Source: Patescibacteria group bacterium
Lineage (GTDB): Bacteria > Patescibacteriota > Gracilibacteria > JAHISY01
Reading direction: 5' to 3'
DNA: 20,147 bases
NCBI GenBank assembly: GCA_018817365.1
Contig: JAHISY010000025.1
Span: 1 to 20,147 of the forward strand
The position numbers were made by a program, and so were the translations under genes. The notes under the pieces were generated by a model. It had not been told where the DNA came from. It searched no databases and worked only from the letters and a program-made list of their open reading frames with translations. Below, piece by piece: positions 6,003 through 12,636 of this stretch. How positions within the stretch are numbered: the first letter of the stretch is position 1; every line of letters starts with the position of its first letter.

Positions 6003-6009
6003 CAACCAA

Positions 6010-6924
6010 ATGGATGGATTTCTCGTAATCAACAAACCGAAAGGAATCACCTCGCACGATGCGGTGGCTTTCGCGCGGCGGCGTCTGAAGATTCGCAGAA
6101 TCGGACACTCTGGTACGCTCGATCCGCTTGCGACGGGGGTACTCGTTCTCGGAATCGGCAGCGCGACCCGTTTGTTGGAATATATTCTCGGCTGCGAAAA
6201 AGAGTATGAGGCGGAAATTACTTTCGGATCGACGAGTTCGACGGATGACGCGGAGGGCGAGCTCACGCCGTTTCCGAATTCAAGACCATTCACGCGCGAG
6301 GAATTTGAAAAAGTTCTGCCGGAATTTCTCGGCGCGATTTATCAAATTCCGCCGAAGTTCTCCGCGATTAAAATTCACGGAGAAACTGCGTACCGTTTGG
6401 CGCGGGTTGGGAAAGAAGTGAATCTCAAACCGCGATTGGTGGAGATTCACTCGCTCGAAATTCGGAATTTCAATTTCCCGAAAGTCGAAATCTCAATCCG
6501 CTGCGGGAGCGGGACTTACATTCGCTCGCTCGCGCGCGATTTCGGCGCGCGGCTGGAGGCGGGGGGTTTTCTCTCGAAACTCACGCGGACGCGAGTCGGC
6601 AACTTCAAAATCAATCACGCCCTCCCGTTGAAATCGATTCGTCCTGACAAAATTATTCCAATTGAGGAAGGGATTCCGCTTCCGCAAATTAATCTCACAC
6701 GGACAGAGGCAGAAAAAATTTCGCATGGTCAAAAAATTTCTGCGCGCACGAATGAGGCGAAAGTGGCTGGCATTTTCGAAGGGAAGCTGCTGGCAGTTCT
6801 CGCGCGTGAGGAAGAAAAACATTCGCTGCGACCGGAAAAAGTTTTTAAGAGTTTGCAGTCGGCAGTTAGCAGTTCGCAGAAAGAAGATGTAGTTAGATTT
6901 TCGACTAAAAAAATTCGTTCGTAA
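6010..6924 (+). CDS. truB: tRNA pseudouridine(55) synthase
   Basis: Converts U55 in the T loop of tRNAs to pseudouridine. The 304 aa start with the classic DGFLVINKPKGITSHD. The catalytic Asp38 lies in GHSGTLDPLATGVL. Further family segments are YEAEITFGSTSSTDDAEG (about 70-87), QIPPKFSAIKIHGETAYRLA (112-131) and CGSGTYIRSLARDFG (165-179). The C-terminal part from about 228 (LTRTEAEKISHGQKI) resembles the PUA-type end of bacterial TruB. The last 25 residues are not family-like: the segment LQSAVSSSQ (about 283-291) is encoded by a 28-nt heptamer array. The ATG is right at the family N-terminus. It probably forms a unit with the WecA-like gene 29 nt downstream. Confidence 0.97.
   Translation: MDGFLVINKPKGITSHDAVAFARRRLKIRRIGHSGTLDPLATGVLVLGIGSATRLLEYILGCEKEYEAEITFGSTSSTDDAEGELTPFPNSRPFTREEFEKVLPEFLGAIYQIPPKFSAIKIHGETAYRLARVGKEVNLKPRLVEIHSLEIRNFNFPKVEISIRCGSGTYIRSLARDFGARLEAGGFLSKLTRTRVGNFKINHALPLKSIRPDKIIPIEEGIPLPQINLTRTEAEKISHGQKISARTNEAKVAGIFEGKLLAVLAREEEKHSLRPEKVFKSLQSAVSSSQKEDVVRFSTKKIRS
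6852..6879. repeat. Heptamer array TYNGCAG x4 inside the 3' end of truB
   Basis: Units: TTTGCAG, TCGGCAG, TTAGCAG, TTCGCAG, exactly 28 nt. The array is translated as part of the C-terminal tail of TruB, outside the conserved domains. It is the same family as 4932-4959, 6931-6958 and 14686-14713. Confidence 0.85.
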
Positions 6925-6930
6925 AAAAAT

Positions 6931-6958
6931 CTGTAAACTGTCAGCTGCTGACTGTGAA
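6931..6958. repeat. Heptamer array CTGNNAR x4 over the start of the WecA-like gene
   Basis: Units: CTGTAAA, CTGTCAG, CTGCTGA, CTGTGAA, exactly 28 nt. In reverse complement they read TTCACAG, TCAGCAG, CTGACAG, TTTACAG, matching the GCAG family. The GTG start of the downstream gene (6954) lies in the fourth unit, and the second and third units form a short palindrome (GTCAGC T GCTGAC). Confidence 0.8.
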
Positions 6959-8012
6959 CTATTTCCCTTTTATTTTCGCTTTTCTGCTCACTGCTTTTCT
7001 CACGATCTCCGCTGTGAAATTTTTTCCGCAGCTCGGGCTGCTCGATGATCCGAAAAAATATGGTTTGCAGCGCGCCCCGATACCATACTTCGGTGGACTT
7101 GCAATTTTCGCAGGATTTGTCGCGAGCGTGCTTGTTTTTGTTCCTCTTTCGAAAGAAATTCTCGGGCTGCTCTCGGGGGCGATTCTGCTCACGACTGTTT
7201 CTTTTCTCGATGACGCGTTACGCCTCCCACCGTTTCTCCGTCTTTTTTTTCAAATGCTCGCGGCGCTGATTCTCGTGATTGCAGGAATCGGAATTACCCA
7301 CCTCACGAATCCTTTCGGCGGAGTGTTTGATCTCGCGGCATTCGATTGGAATCTCGGCTTTGGCGGGGCGGAATATCATTTCACGCTGCTCGCCGATTTT
7401 TTCACGATTGCGTGGGTTTTGCTTCTCACGAATTCGCTGAATTGGCTCGACGGCGTGCCCGGACTTTCTTCAGGCATCGCGGGGCTGGCAGCCCTCGTCA
7501 TTTTTTTCCTCGCCGCGCGGGAGGGCTTCCATTTCTTCGATCAATCGGCGGTGATCGCGCTCGCGGGGATTCTCGCGGGCGGCGCACTCGCGTTCACGAT
7601 TTTCAATTTTCCTCCGCCGAAAATTTTGCTCGGCGACTCCGGCTCGATGTTGCTCGGATTCGTGCTGGCCGCGCTCGCAATTTTTTCCGGCGGAAAAGTG
7701 GCGACTGCCGCACTCGTCCTCGGCTTCCCGCTGCTCGACGCGGCGTGGGTGATTCTCCGCCGCATTTTTTCCGGACAATCGCCGTTTCGCGGCGATTTCG
7801 GTCATCTTCACCATCGCTTGCTGGCGGCTGGATTTTCAGAACGAAAAACCGTTCTTACGGTTTACCTCGCCTCCGCGTCTTTCGGCGCAGTCGCGCTTTT
7901 CATTGATTCCGCCTTTGGCAAACTCCTCGCACTCGCCGCTCTCTTCGCGGTGATGCTAGGGGTGGGGTGGCGGTTGAGAAATTCCAAACTCCAAAACCCA
8001 AATGCCAAATAA
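6954..8012 (+). CDS. WecA/TagO-type undecaprenyl-phosphate glycosyl-1-phosphate transferase
   Basis: Integral membrane enzyme of the MraY/WecA family (352 aa, about 10 hydrophobic helices). It moves a sugar-1-phosphate, usually GlcNAc-1-P, from UDP-sugar to undecaprenyl phosphate, starting a cell-surface polymer. Visible motifs are LLDDPKKYGLQRAPIPYFGG (34-53, substrate loop), FLDDALRLPP (around 84, Asp pair), NSLNWLDGVPGLSSGI (about 161-176, catalytic Asp region), ILLGDSGSMLLGF (about 225-237) and the WecA-type RGDFGHLHHRLL (280-291), which separates it from MraY. The GTG start is the first that keeps the N-terminal helix. The C-terminal tail RNSKLQNPNAK is not family-like and is encoded by a heptamer array holding the stop codon. 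Confidence 0.92.
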   Translation: MNYFPFIFAFLLTAFLTISAVKFFPQLGLLDDPKKYGLQRAPIPYFGGLAIFAGFVASVLVFVPLSKEILGLLSGAILLTTVSFLDDALRLPPFLRLFFQMLAALILVIAGIGITHLTNPFGGVFDLAAFDWNLGFGGAEYHFTLLADFFTIAWVLLLTNSLNWLDGVPGLSSGIAGLAALVIFFLAAREGFHFFDQSAVIALAGILAGGALAFTIFNFPPPKILLGDSGSMLLGFVLAALAIFSGGKVATAALVLGFPLLDAAWVILRRIFSGQSPFRGDFGHLHHRLLAAGFSERKTVLTVYLASASFGAVALFIDSAFGKLLALAALFAVMLGVGWRLRNSKLQNPNAK

Positions 8013-8021
8013 ATTCCAAAT
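7983..8021. repeat. Heptamer array NCCAAAN over the stop of the WecA-like gene
   Basis: Units TCCAAAC, TCCAAAA, CCCAAAT, GCCAAAT (7983-8010, 28 nt), then four bases and TCCAAAT (8015-8021). The TAA stop (8010-8012) lies at the end of the fourth unit. These are the same words as the array at 1-42, 8 kb away. Confidence 0.8.
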
Positions 8022-8056
8022 ATCAAAATTGAAACGAAAGTTTCGCGATTTAGAAA

Positions 8057-8716
8057 TTAACCCCGCAATTTTTCAATCGCTCCTTCTCGACTCTCCGCTT
8101 TGAAAATGTAATTTCCCGCGACCAAAATATTTGCGCCGGCTTCGCGCGCTAATTTCGCCGTCTCAGCATTTACCCCGCCATCGACTGAAATATCGAGTTC
8201 CGGATTTTTTTTCCGTAGTTCTCGAATTTTCGGGAGTGCGCTTTCCAAAAATTCCTGCCCGCCGAAACCCGGCTCGACCGACATCACCAAAACCAAATCG
8301 ACTTTCGACAAAAATTTTTCGATTGCGGAAACGGGCGTTTCGGGTTTAATCGAAATTCCTGCTTGGCAGCCGAGGCTGCGGATTTTTTCCAACATTTCGC
8401 CGATGTTACCCTCGATTTCGGCGTGAATTGTGATGGCATCGGCTCCTGCTTTGGCGAAATCCGCCAACAAATTTTCGGGATTATCTACCATCAAATGCGC
8501 ATCGCGAAAAAGTTTCGTTTTCAAATTCCGCAAAACCGGTGCGCCGATGGTGAGATTCGACACGAAATGATTGTCCATCACATCGATGTGCAGCCAATCG
8601 GAGAATTTTTCAATTGAGGCGATTTCCTCATTCAGTTTTCCGAAGTCAGCTGAGAGGATAGAAGGCGCGATTTTCAGAAGGGGAGGCAGGAGTGGAGGTG
8701 AGGGTAAAATTTTCAA
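8057..8716 (-). CDS. rpe: Ribulose-phosphate 3-epimerase
   Basis: Interconverts ribulose-5-phosphate and xylulose-5-phosphate in the pentose phosphate pathway. It is a TIM barrel of 219 aa with the family signatures: KIAPSILSADFGKL (15-28), metal-binding residues in WLHIDVMDNHFVSNLTIGAP (41-60), RDAHLMVDNPENLL, the phosphate-binding VLVMSVEPGFGGQEFL, and SVDGGVNAETAKLAREAGAN near the end. No ATG lies before the conserved N-terminus. The most likely start is TTG at 8716, which adds a proline/leucine-rich leader; a CTG nearer the domain (around 8677) cannot be excluded. The TTG lies inside a heptamer array. It sits downstream of rpiB, the enzyme acting on the same substrate, in the ftsH-rpiB-rpe direction. 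Confidence 0.93.
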   Translation of the reverse strand: MKILPSPPLLPPLLKIAPSILSADFGKLNEEIASIEKFSDWLHIDVMDNHFVSNLTIGAPVLRNLKTKLFRDAHLMVDNPENLLADFAKAGADAITIHAEIEGNIGEMLEKIRSLGCQAGISIKPETPVSAIEKFLSKVDLVLVMSVEPGFGGQEFLESALPKIRELRKKNPELDISVDGGVNAETAKLAREAGANILVAGNYIFKAESREGAIEKLRG

Positions 8717-8844
8717 TTTCTAATTTTCAAACAATTTTCAATATCTTAATTTCTCAATTTTCTAAACAGCTTTCGAACAAGTTTTGCTTGAAACATTAAA
8801 ACATTAGAAATTGTTTAGAAATTGAAAATTAGAAATTAGAAATT
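8710..8844. repeat. Heptamer arrays between rpiB and rpe
   Basis: At the rpe side, TTTTCAA, TTTCTAA, TTTTCAA (8710-8730) contain the TTG start of rpe. At the rpiB side, AGAAATT, GAAAATT, AGAAATT, AGAAATT (8817-8844, 28 nt) contain the rpiB stop and encode its last residues; one more AGAAATT is at 8806-8812. TTTCTAAACA (8758-8767) and TGTTTAGAAA (8812-8821) are inverted repeats, so the spacer could fold. Confidence 0.7.
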
Positions 8845-9275
8845 TTCTTGCTAATCTCAATTTTCTTCACCCTCTCCTCATGCCTTCCGCCCTCGAATTC
8901 CGTTGCCAAAAACTTCGCGAGGATTTCACCTGCGAGATTCGGTTCGGTCATTCGTCCAGCTAAAACTAAAATATTTGCGTCGTTATGTTTTCTCGCGAGT
9001 TCGGCATCCATGATTGAAACGCACCGCACCGCGCGGATTTTCGGATGCCGGTTCAAAGCCATCGCAATGCCATGACCACTTCCGCAAATTCCGATGCCGC
9101 GGTTCTCCAGATTTTCTAAAACTTTCGCCGCCAATTTATGACCGAAGTCGGAATAATCGCAACTTTTCGCAGAGTCGCAGCCGAGATCTTCGAACTCAAT
9201 CCCGTGCTTCGCGAGATTTTTTTTTAAACTTTCTTTTAATTGAAAGCCGGCGTGATCGCTTGCTAAAAAGAGCAT
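8829..9275 (-). CDS. rpiB: Ribose-5-phosphate isomerase B
   Basis: Interconverts ribose-5-phosphate and ribulose-5-phosphate, one step before Rpe. The 148 aa show the RpiB/LacA/LacB fold: SDHAGFQLK at the N-terminus (Asp7, His8), the catalytic-base cysteine C64 in GIGICGSGHGIAMALNR (usually CGTGIG, here CGSGHG), and ARKHNDANILVLAGR with the conserved His-Asn-Asp. The extra C-terminal residues (ISNF) come from a heptamer array containing the stop codon. ATG 9275 is immediately at the first beta strand. It lies 24 nt after the four-helix gene in the same direction, with rpe next. The TCTTCTTT before the ATG gives no ribosome pairing. Confidence 0.95.
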   Translation of the reverse strand: MLFLASDHAGFQLKESLKKNLAKHGIEFEDLGCDSAKSCDYSDFGHKLAAKVLENLENRGIGICGSGHGIAMALNRHPKIRAVRCVSIMDAELARKHNDANILVLAGRMTEPNLAGEILAKFLATEFEGGRHEERVKKIEISKKISNF

Positions 9276-9299
9276 AAAGAAGATAACGAGCTTTAGGGA

Positions 9300-9668
9300 T
9301 TATAAAGATTTTTTGTTGGAATTCATAAATCTTGTGAGCAAATAGGCGGTTGTGTTGATGAGATTAAGCACATCGTTGTAATCTTTTTGCGAGAAATATT
9401 TTTGCTCGAAAGAGATTTCACTCAAACAATCAACTTCAACGAGTGAAGATTTCGCAAAGTTAAAAAATTGAATTCTTTCTTTTAAGCCAACTCTTGAGTT
9501 GCCTTCGGCGATGTTGGCGCAAACTGAAACAGCCGCTCTTCGAATTTGCGAAGTTAAGCCAAACACTTCTTCACGTGGAAATTTTTTTGTTAGTTCATAA
9601 ACAAGCGCAACTAATTTCTTCGCGTTTTGCCACACCACAAGCTTTCGAAATGAATTTTGATAGCTCAT
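9300..9668 (-). CDS. Four-helix-bundle protein, 23S rRNA intervening-sequence type
   Basis: A 122-aa protein of the S23/IVS family first seen in insertions in some 23S rRNA genes; the function is unknown. Signature segments are FRKLVVWQNAKKLVALVYEL (7-26), TKKFPREEVFGLTSQIRRAA (27-46), VSVCANIAEGNSR (47-59) and a C-terminal helix ending LLTRFMNSNKK. Four amphipathic helices are predicted, and homologues form ring-like oligomers. Here it is not in an rRNA gene; it lies between ftsH and rpiB on the same strand, possibly inserted into an older ftsH-rpiB-rpe order. The ATG is preceded by a 9-nt tandem repeat rather than a ribosome-binding site. Confidence 0.92.
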   Translation of the reverse strand: MSYQNSFRKLVVWQNAKKLVALVYELTKKFPREEVFGLTSQIRRAAVSVCANIAEGNSRVGLKERIQFFNFAKSSLVEVDCLSEISFEQKYFSQKDYNDVLNLINTTAYLLTRFMNSNKKSL

Positions 9669-9669
9669 C

Positions 9670-9706
9670 TTTAAAGCTCTTTAGAATCTTTAAGTTCTTT
9701 AAGATC
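9670..9706. repeat. 9-nt tandem repeat before the four-helix gene
   Basis: On the plus strand: TTTAAAGCTC (10 nt), TTTAGAATC, TTTAAGTTC, TTTAAGATC. The gene-sense reading is GATCTTAAA, GAACTTAAA, GATTCTAAA, GAGCTTTAAA, running to within one base of the ATG. It fills nearly the whole 44-nt gap to ftsH. The period is 9, unlike the 7-nt arrays elsewhere. Confidence 0.75.
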
Positions 9707-9712
9707 CTTCTT

Positions 9713-11545
9713 CTAAATTTTCACAACCGCTGTTGCGGTGGCTTTTTTCGCACCGAAAAGTTTTTCGAATTCTTTTGAATCAAGGCTCTCGACTTCGAGC
9801 AGTTTTTCGGCAATTCGTTTTAATTTCACCTTATTCTTCAACAAAATCGATTTCGCGGTCTGATAAGCCTGATCGATAATTTTGCGCACTTCACCGTCGA
9901 TTTTGCTTGCCATTTCTTCAGAATAATCGCGTTCTTGCATCAAATCTTTTCCGAGAAAAACATTGCCGTGGCTTTTTCCGTAAATTACCGGTCCGAGCTT
10001 CTCGCTCATTCCGAATTGAGTTACCATTTTCCGCGCGATTTTGCTTGCGCGGTCGAGATCGTTTGAACTGCCGGTCGTCACTTCGCCGAAAACGATTTCC
10101 TCGGCGACATGTCCGCCGAGCAGGCTTGCCAACTCGTCATGGAAACGGGATTCGCTTTCCAACCGCCGATCTTGTTCCGGCAAATACCACGTCACGCCGA
10201 GCGCCATTCCGCGCGAGACAATCGAAACTTTGTGGACCGGATCGGTGTGGGGGAGCGTGTGGCTCACGATTGCGTGACCGGATTCGTGAAAGGCGGTGAT
10301 CTGCCGTTCTTCGTCGGTGAGCACGCGCGATTTCTTTTCCGGACCGAGCGCGACTTTTTCAATCGCGTTTTCGAGTTCGTCTTGCGTGATTGTTTTTTGT
10401 CCTCTTTTTGCCGCAGAAATCGCCGCCTCATTCAACAAGTTTTCGAGATCGGCTCCTGTGAATCCGGGAGTTTGCCGCGCCACTTTTTCGAGATTCGCGT
10501 TTGGCGCGAGCGGTTTATTGCGTGAGTGGACAGCGAGAATTTCTACCCGTTCTTTGATATCGGGAATATCAATCACCACTCGCCGATCGAATCGGCCCGG
10601 TCGGAGGAGAGCGGGATCGAGGACATCCGGTCGATTCGTCGCGGCCATCACGATTACATTCGTGCCAGTTTCGAAGCCGTCCATTTCTGTCAAAATTTGA
10701 TTCAAAGTCTGCTCGCGCTCATCGTGACCGCCGCCGAGACCCGAGCCGCGTTGCCGTCCGACCGCGTCGATTTCATCAACAAAAACAATCGAAGGCGCAT
10801 TCCGTTTCGCTTTTTTAAATAAATCCCGCACCCGCGAAGCTCCCACCCCGACGAACATTTCGACGAACTCACTTCCCGAGATTGAAAAAAAAGGCACATC
10901 TGCCTCGCCTGCCACCGCGCGCGCGAGGAGGGTTTTCCCGGTTCCGGGTGGACCCAAAAGCACCACCCCTTTCGGAATCTTCGCACCCATCGCGAGATAT
11001 TTTTTCGGATTTTTCAAAAAGTCCACGATCTCCATCAATTCTTCTTTCGCCTCGCGCGCGCCGGCAACATCTGTAAAATTAGTTTTAATTTTTAATTTAT
11101 CCGCGACTGTCGCCCGCGATTTCCCGAAACCCATCGCGCCTTGATTGTGGGTTTGCGCCTGCCGCATCATGTAAACGAGGAATGCGGCAATCAAAAGAAA
11201 CGGGATGATTCCCGCGATGACATTCAGCCAAAACTCGCTGCCGGCGGAATCCACCGCTTCCACGATCACCCCACTTTCCGGGCGAATCAAGCCGAGATCG
11301 CTCAAACTCTCGCTGAGCGGTAGTGTGGTTTTTTCCACTTTTCCATCTTTCAGAGTGACTGTGAGCGTGCTGCCTTCCACTTTTATTTTTTCAATTTCAT
11401 CCGCGGCAAGTTGCTGCTGCACCGTCGTGATCGGCACTTCGATCGTGGGTTCCGCTTGATTGCCGAAAATCACATAAACGCTCGCGGCAATGAGTGCGAG
11501 AATCAAAAGCGTAGTGAGTCCGCCGCGGCGGGGAGGATTTTTCAT
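9713..11545 (-). CDS. ftsH: ATP-dependent zinc metalloprotease FtsH
   Basis: Membrane-anchored hexameric AAA+ protease that degrades misfolded membrane proteins and selected cytosolic ones. Order of parts in 610 aa: first membrane helix (9-27), an external domain (30-103), second membrane helix (106-127), then the AAA domain with Walker A GPPGTGKT (198-205), Walker B IVFVDE (253-258), pore-loop FVGVGA and the second region of homology ATNRPDVLDPALLRPGRFDR. The zinc protease site is HESGH (420-424), with the third ligand Asp in SSNDLDRA. The length is normal. The start is the ATG ahead of the basic KNPPRRGG. It heads a minus-strand run with the four-helix gene, rpiB and rpe, divergent from dapB across 64 nt. 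Confidence 0.98.
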   Translation of the reverse strand: MKNPPRRGGLTTLLILALIAASVYVIFGNQAEPTIEVPITTVQQQLAADEIEKIKVEGSTLTVTLKDGKVEKTTLPLSESLSDLGLIRPESGVIVEAVDSAGSEFWLNVIAGIIPFLLIAAFLVYMMRQAQTHNQGAMGFGKSRATVADKLKIKTNFTDVAGAREAKEELMEIVDFLKNPKKYLAMGAKIPKGVVLLGPPGTGKTLLARAVAGEADVPFFSISGSEFVEMFVGVGASRVRDLFKKAKRNAPSIVFVDEIDAVGRQRGSGLGGGHDEREQTLNQILTEMDGFETGTNVIVMAATNRPDVLDPALLRPGRFDRRVVIDIPDIKERVEILAVHSRNKPLAPNANLEKVARQTPGFTGADLENLLNEAAISAAKRGQKTITQDELENAIEKVALGPEKKSRVLTDEERQITAFHESGHAIVSHTLPHTDPVHKVSIVSRGMALGVTWYLPEQDRRLESESRFHDELASLLGGHVAEEIVFGEVTTGSSNDLDRASKIARKMVTQFGMSEKLGPVIYGKSHGNVFLGKDLMQERDYSEEMASKIDGEVRKIIDQAYQTAKSILLKNKVKLKRIAEKLLEVESLDSKEFEKLFGAKKATATAVVKI

Positions 11546-11574
11546 TCAAAAGTTTTTTAAAAAGCGAAGAGGAG

Positions 11575-11603
11575 TTTAACTTCGAAGAAAAAGGAAGTAA
11601 AAT
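11575..11603 (+). promoter_or_regulatory. Promoter of dapB, leaderless geometry
   Basis: TTTAAC (11575-11580), 17-nt spacer, TAAAAT (11598-11603), then six bases (GATTAC) and the ATG at 11610. This is the best-formed example of the 6-7 nt box-to-start spacing in this window. AAGGAAG at 11591-11597 is too far from the ATG (12 nt) for a normal Shine-Dalgarno and lies inside the promoter spacer. Confidence 0.6.
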
Positions 11604-11609
11604 GATTAC

Positions 11610-12350
11610 ATGAAAATCGCAATCATCGGTTACGGGAAAATGGGTAAAGCGGTGGCAAATTCTCCGCGGCTAGGTAGCCACGAAATTTCCGCCAAAATTG
11701 ATCTGAGCGCGGCTGGCGCAACCGCTGCCGAAATTTCCGCGGAAAATTTAAACGGCGCGGAGGTGGCGATTGATTTCACGCACCCCGATTCTGTCGTCGA
11801 AAACATCCGCCAGCTCGCCGAGCTAAAAGTTCCGATCGTCGTCGGCACGACGGGGTGGTATGAAAAATTAGAAGAGGTGAAAAAAATCGCCGCCGAAAAT
11901 TCGGTCGGGGTTTTATACGCCGGGAATTTATCGATTGGGGTTCAGACTTTTTATGCGATTGTCGAGCATACCGCGAAACTTTTGACTGGCAAAAATTTTG
12001 ATGCGGCGATTCGCGAAATTCATCACACCGGCAAAGCCGACGCGCCGAGCGGGACCGCCCGCGAGATTGCGGAGAAAGTGCTCGCGAATTTTCCAGAAAA
12101 AAAGGCGATTATTCTCGATAATGCCGAGCAGCCGGTTCCGCCTGAAAAACTGCAAATTTCCTCCGCTCGCATCGGCAAAGTCGTCGGTGTCCACGAAGTT
12201 ATTTTCGATAGCGAACACGATTCGATTCGGCTGGAACACTCCGGCAAAAATCGCGGTGGCTACGCGGGCGGCGCGATCGCCGCGGCGGAGTGGCTTGTCA
12301 AAAAAAACGAAGCGGGAGTTTTTACTGCAAAGGACTGGTTGGGGTTTTAA
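11610..12350 (+). CDS. dapB: 4-hydroxy-tetrahydrodipicolinate reductase
   Basis: Reduces hydroxy-tetrahydrodipicolinate with NAD(P)H in the lysine and meso-diaminopimelate pathway, which feeds peptidoglycan. The 246 aa begin with the Rossmann motif KIAIIGYGKMGKAV (GxGxMG). AIDFTHPDSV and VVGTTGW are cofactor-site segments. The catalytic segment is EIHHTGKADAPSGTA (about 136-150; His pair and Lys), and the end HSGKNRGGYAGGAIAAAEWL is typical. It stands alone, with no other dap gene here. Its stop overlaps the stop of the convergent 69-aa gene by 4 nt. It shares an envelope theme with the WecA-like enzyme and PBP. Confidence 0.96.
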   Translation: MKIAIIGYGKMGKAVANSPRLGSHEISAKIDLSAAGATAAEISAENLNGAEVAIDFTHPDSVVENIRQLAELKVPIVVGTTGWYEKLEEVKKIAAENSVGVLYAGNLSIGVQTFYAIVEHTAKLLTGKNFDAAIREIHHTGKADAPSGTAREIAEKVLANFPEKKAIILDNAEQPVPPEKLQISSARIGKVVGVHEVIFDSEHDSIRLEHSGKNRGGYAGGAIAAAEWLVKKNEAGVFTAKDWLGF

Positions 12351-12556
12351 ACTGCAGCTTTTAGGACTGCATTAACATTTGTTCGCAGTTTTCCGATGTC
12401 GCCTCCAAAACCGAATCGGATTCCCTTGTCGAGTGCTGTTGCGGCAGGCAGAGAGCTGCCACCTTCTTTTTTTGCGCCTTCTTTTTCTGCCTGGTCTAAT
12501 AATAACAGGATTTTGCGGGCAGCCTCAGCTTGGCTGCGACAGTTTTGAGTTTCCAT
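12347..12556 (-). CDS. Small protein, 69 aa, single copy of a shared repeat module
   Basis: I do not recognise the family. The sequence AARKILLLLDQAEKEG, then AATALDKGIRFGFGGDIGKL and RTNVNAVLKAA lines up with the repeat modules of the 233-aa protein encoded upstream (there: VELGKGVRLGKTEEEIRKNVAAIL). Shared positions are the helix before LxKGxRxG and the closing N-V-x-A-x-L. The gene is also linked to its neighbour by a nearly identical 28-nt leader up to the ATG. It looks like a divergent one-module paralogue, predicted helical and cytosolic. It ends overlapping dapB by 4 nt. Confidence 0.7.
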   Translation of the reverse strand: METQNCRSQAEAARKILLLLDQAEKEGAKKEGGSSLPAATALDKGIRFGFGGDIGKLRTNVNAVLKAAV

Positions 12557-12581
12557 AATTTTTGGGGTTTAAAAAATTAAG
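12554..12581 (-). promoter_or_regulatory. Duplicated 28-nt leader, copy 1
   Basis: The 25 bases before the ATG of the 69-aa gene plus the ATG match 13336-13363 before the 233-aa gene at 27 of 28 positions. In gene sense it runs CTTAATTTTTT, AAACCCC, AAAAATT, ATG. It has no Shine-Dalgarno sequence. The central CCCC flanked by A/T runs may be a protein-binding or translation element. Confidence 0.6.
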
Positions 12582-12636
12582 GCTTAAAGTTATTTTATTT
12601 TCTTTTTTTTATCAAATTAATTTTTGAATACTTTTT

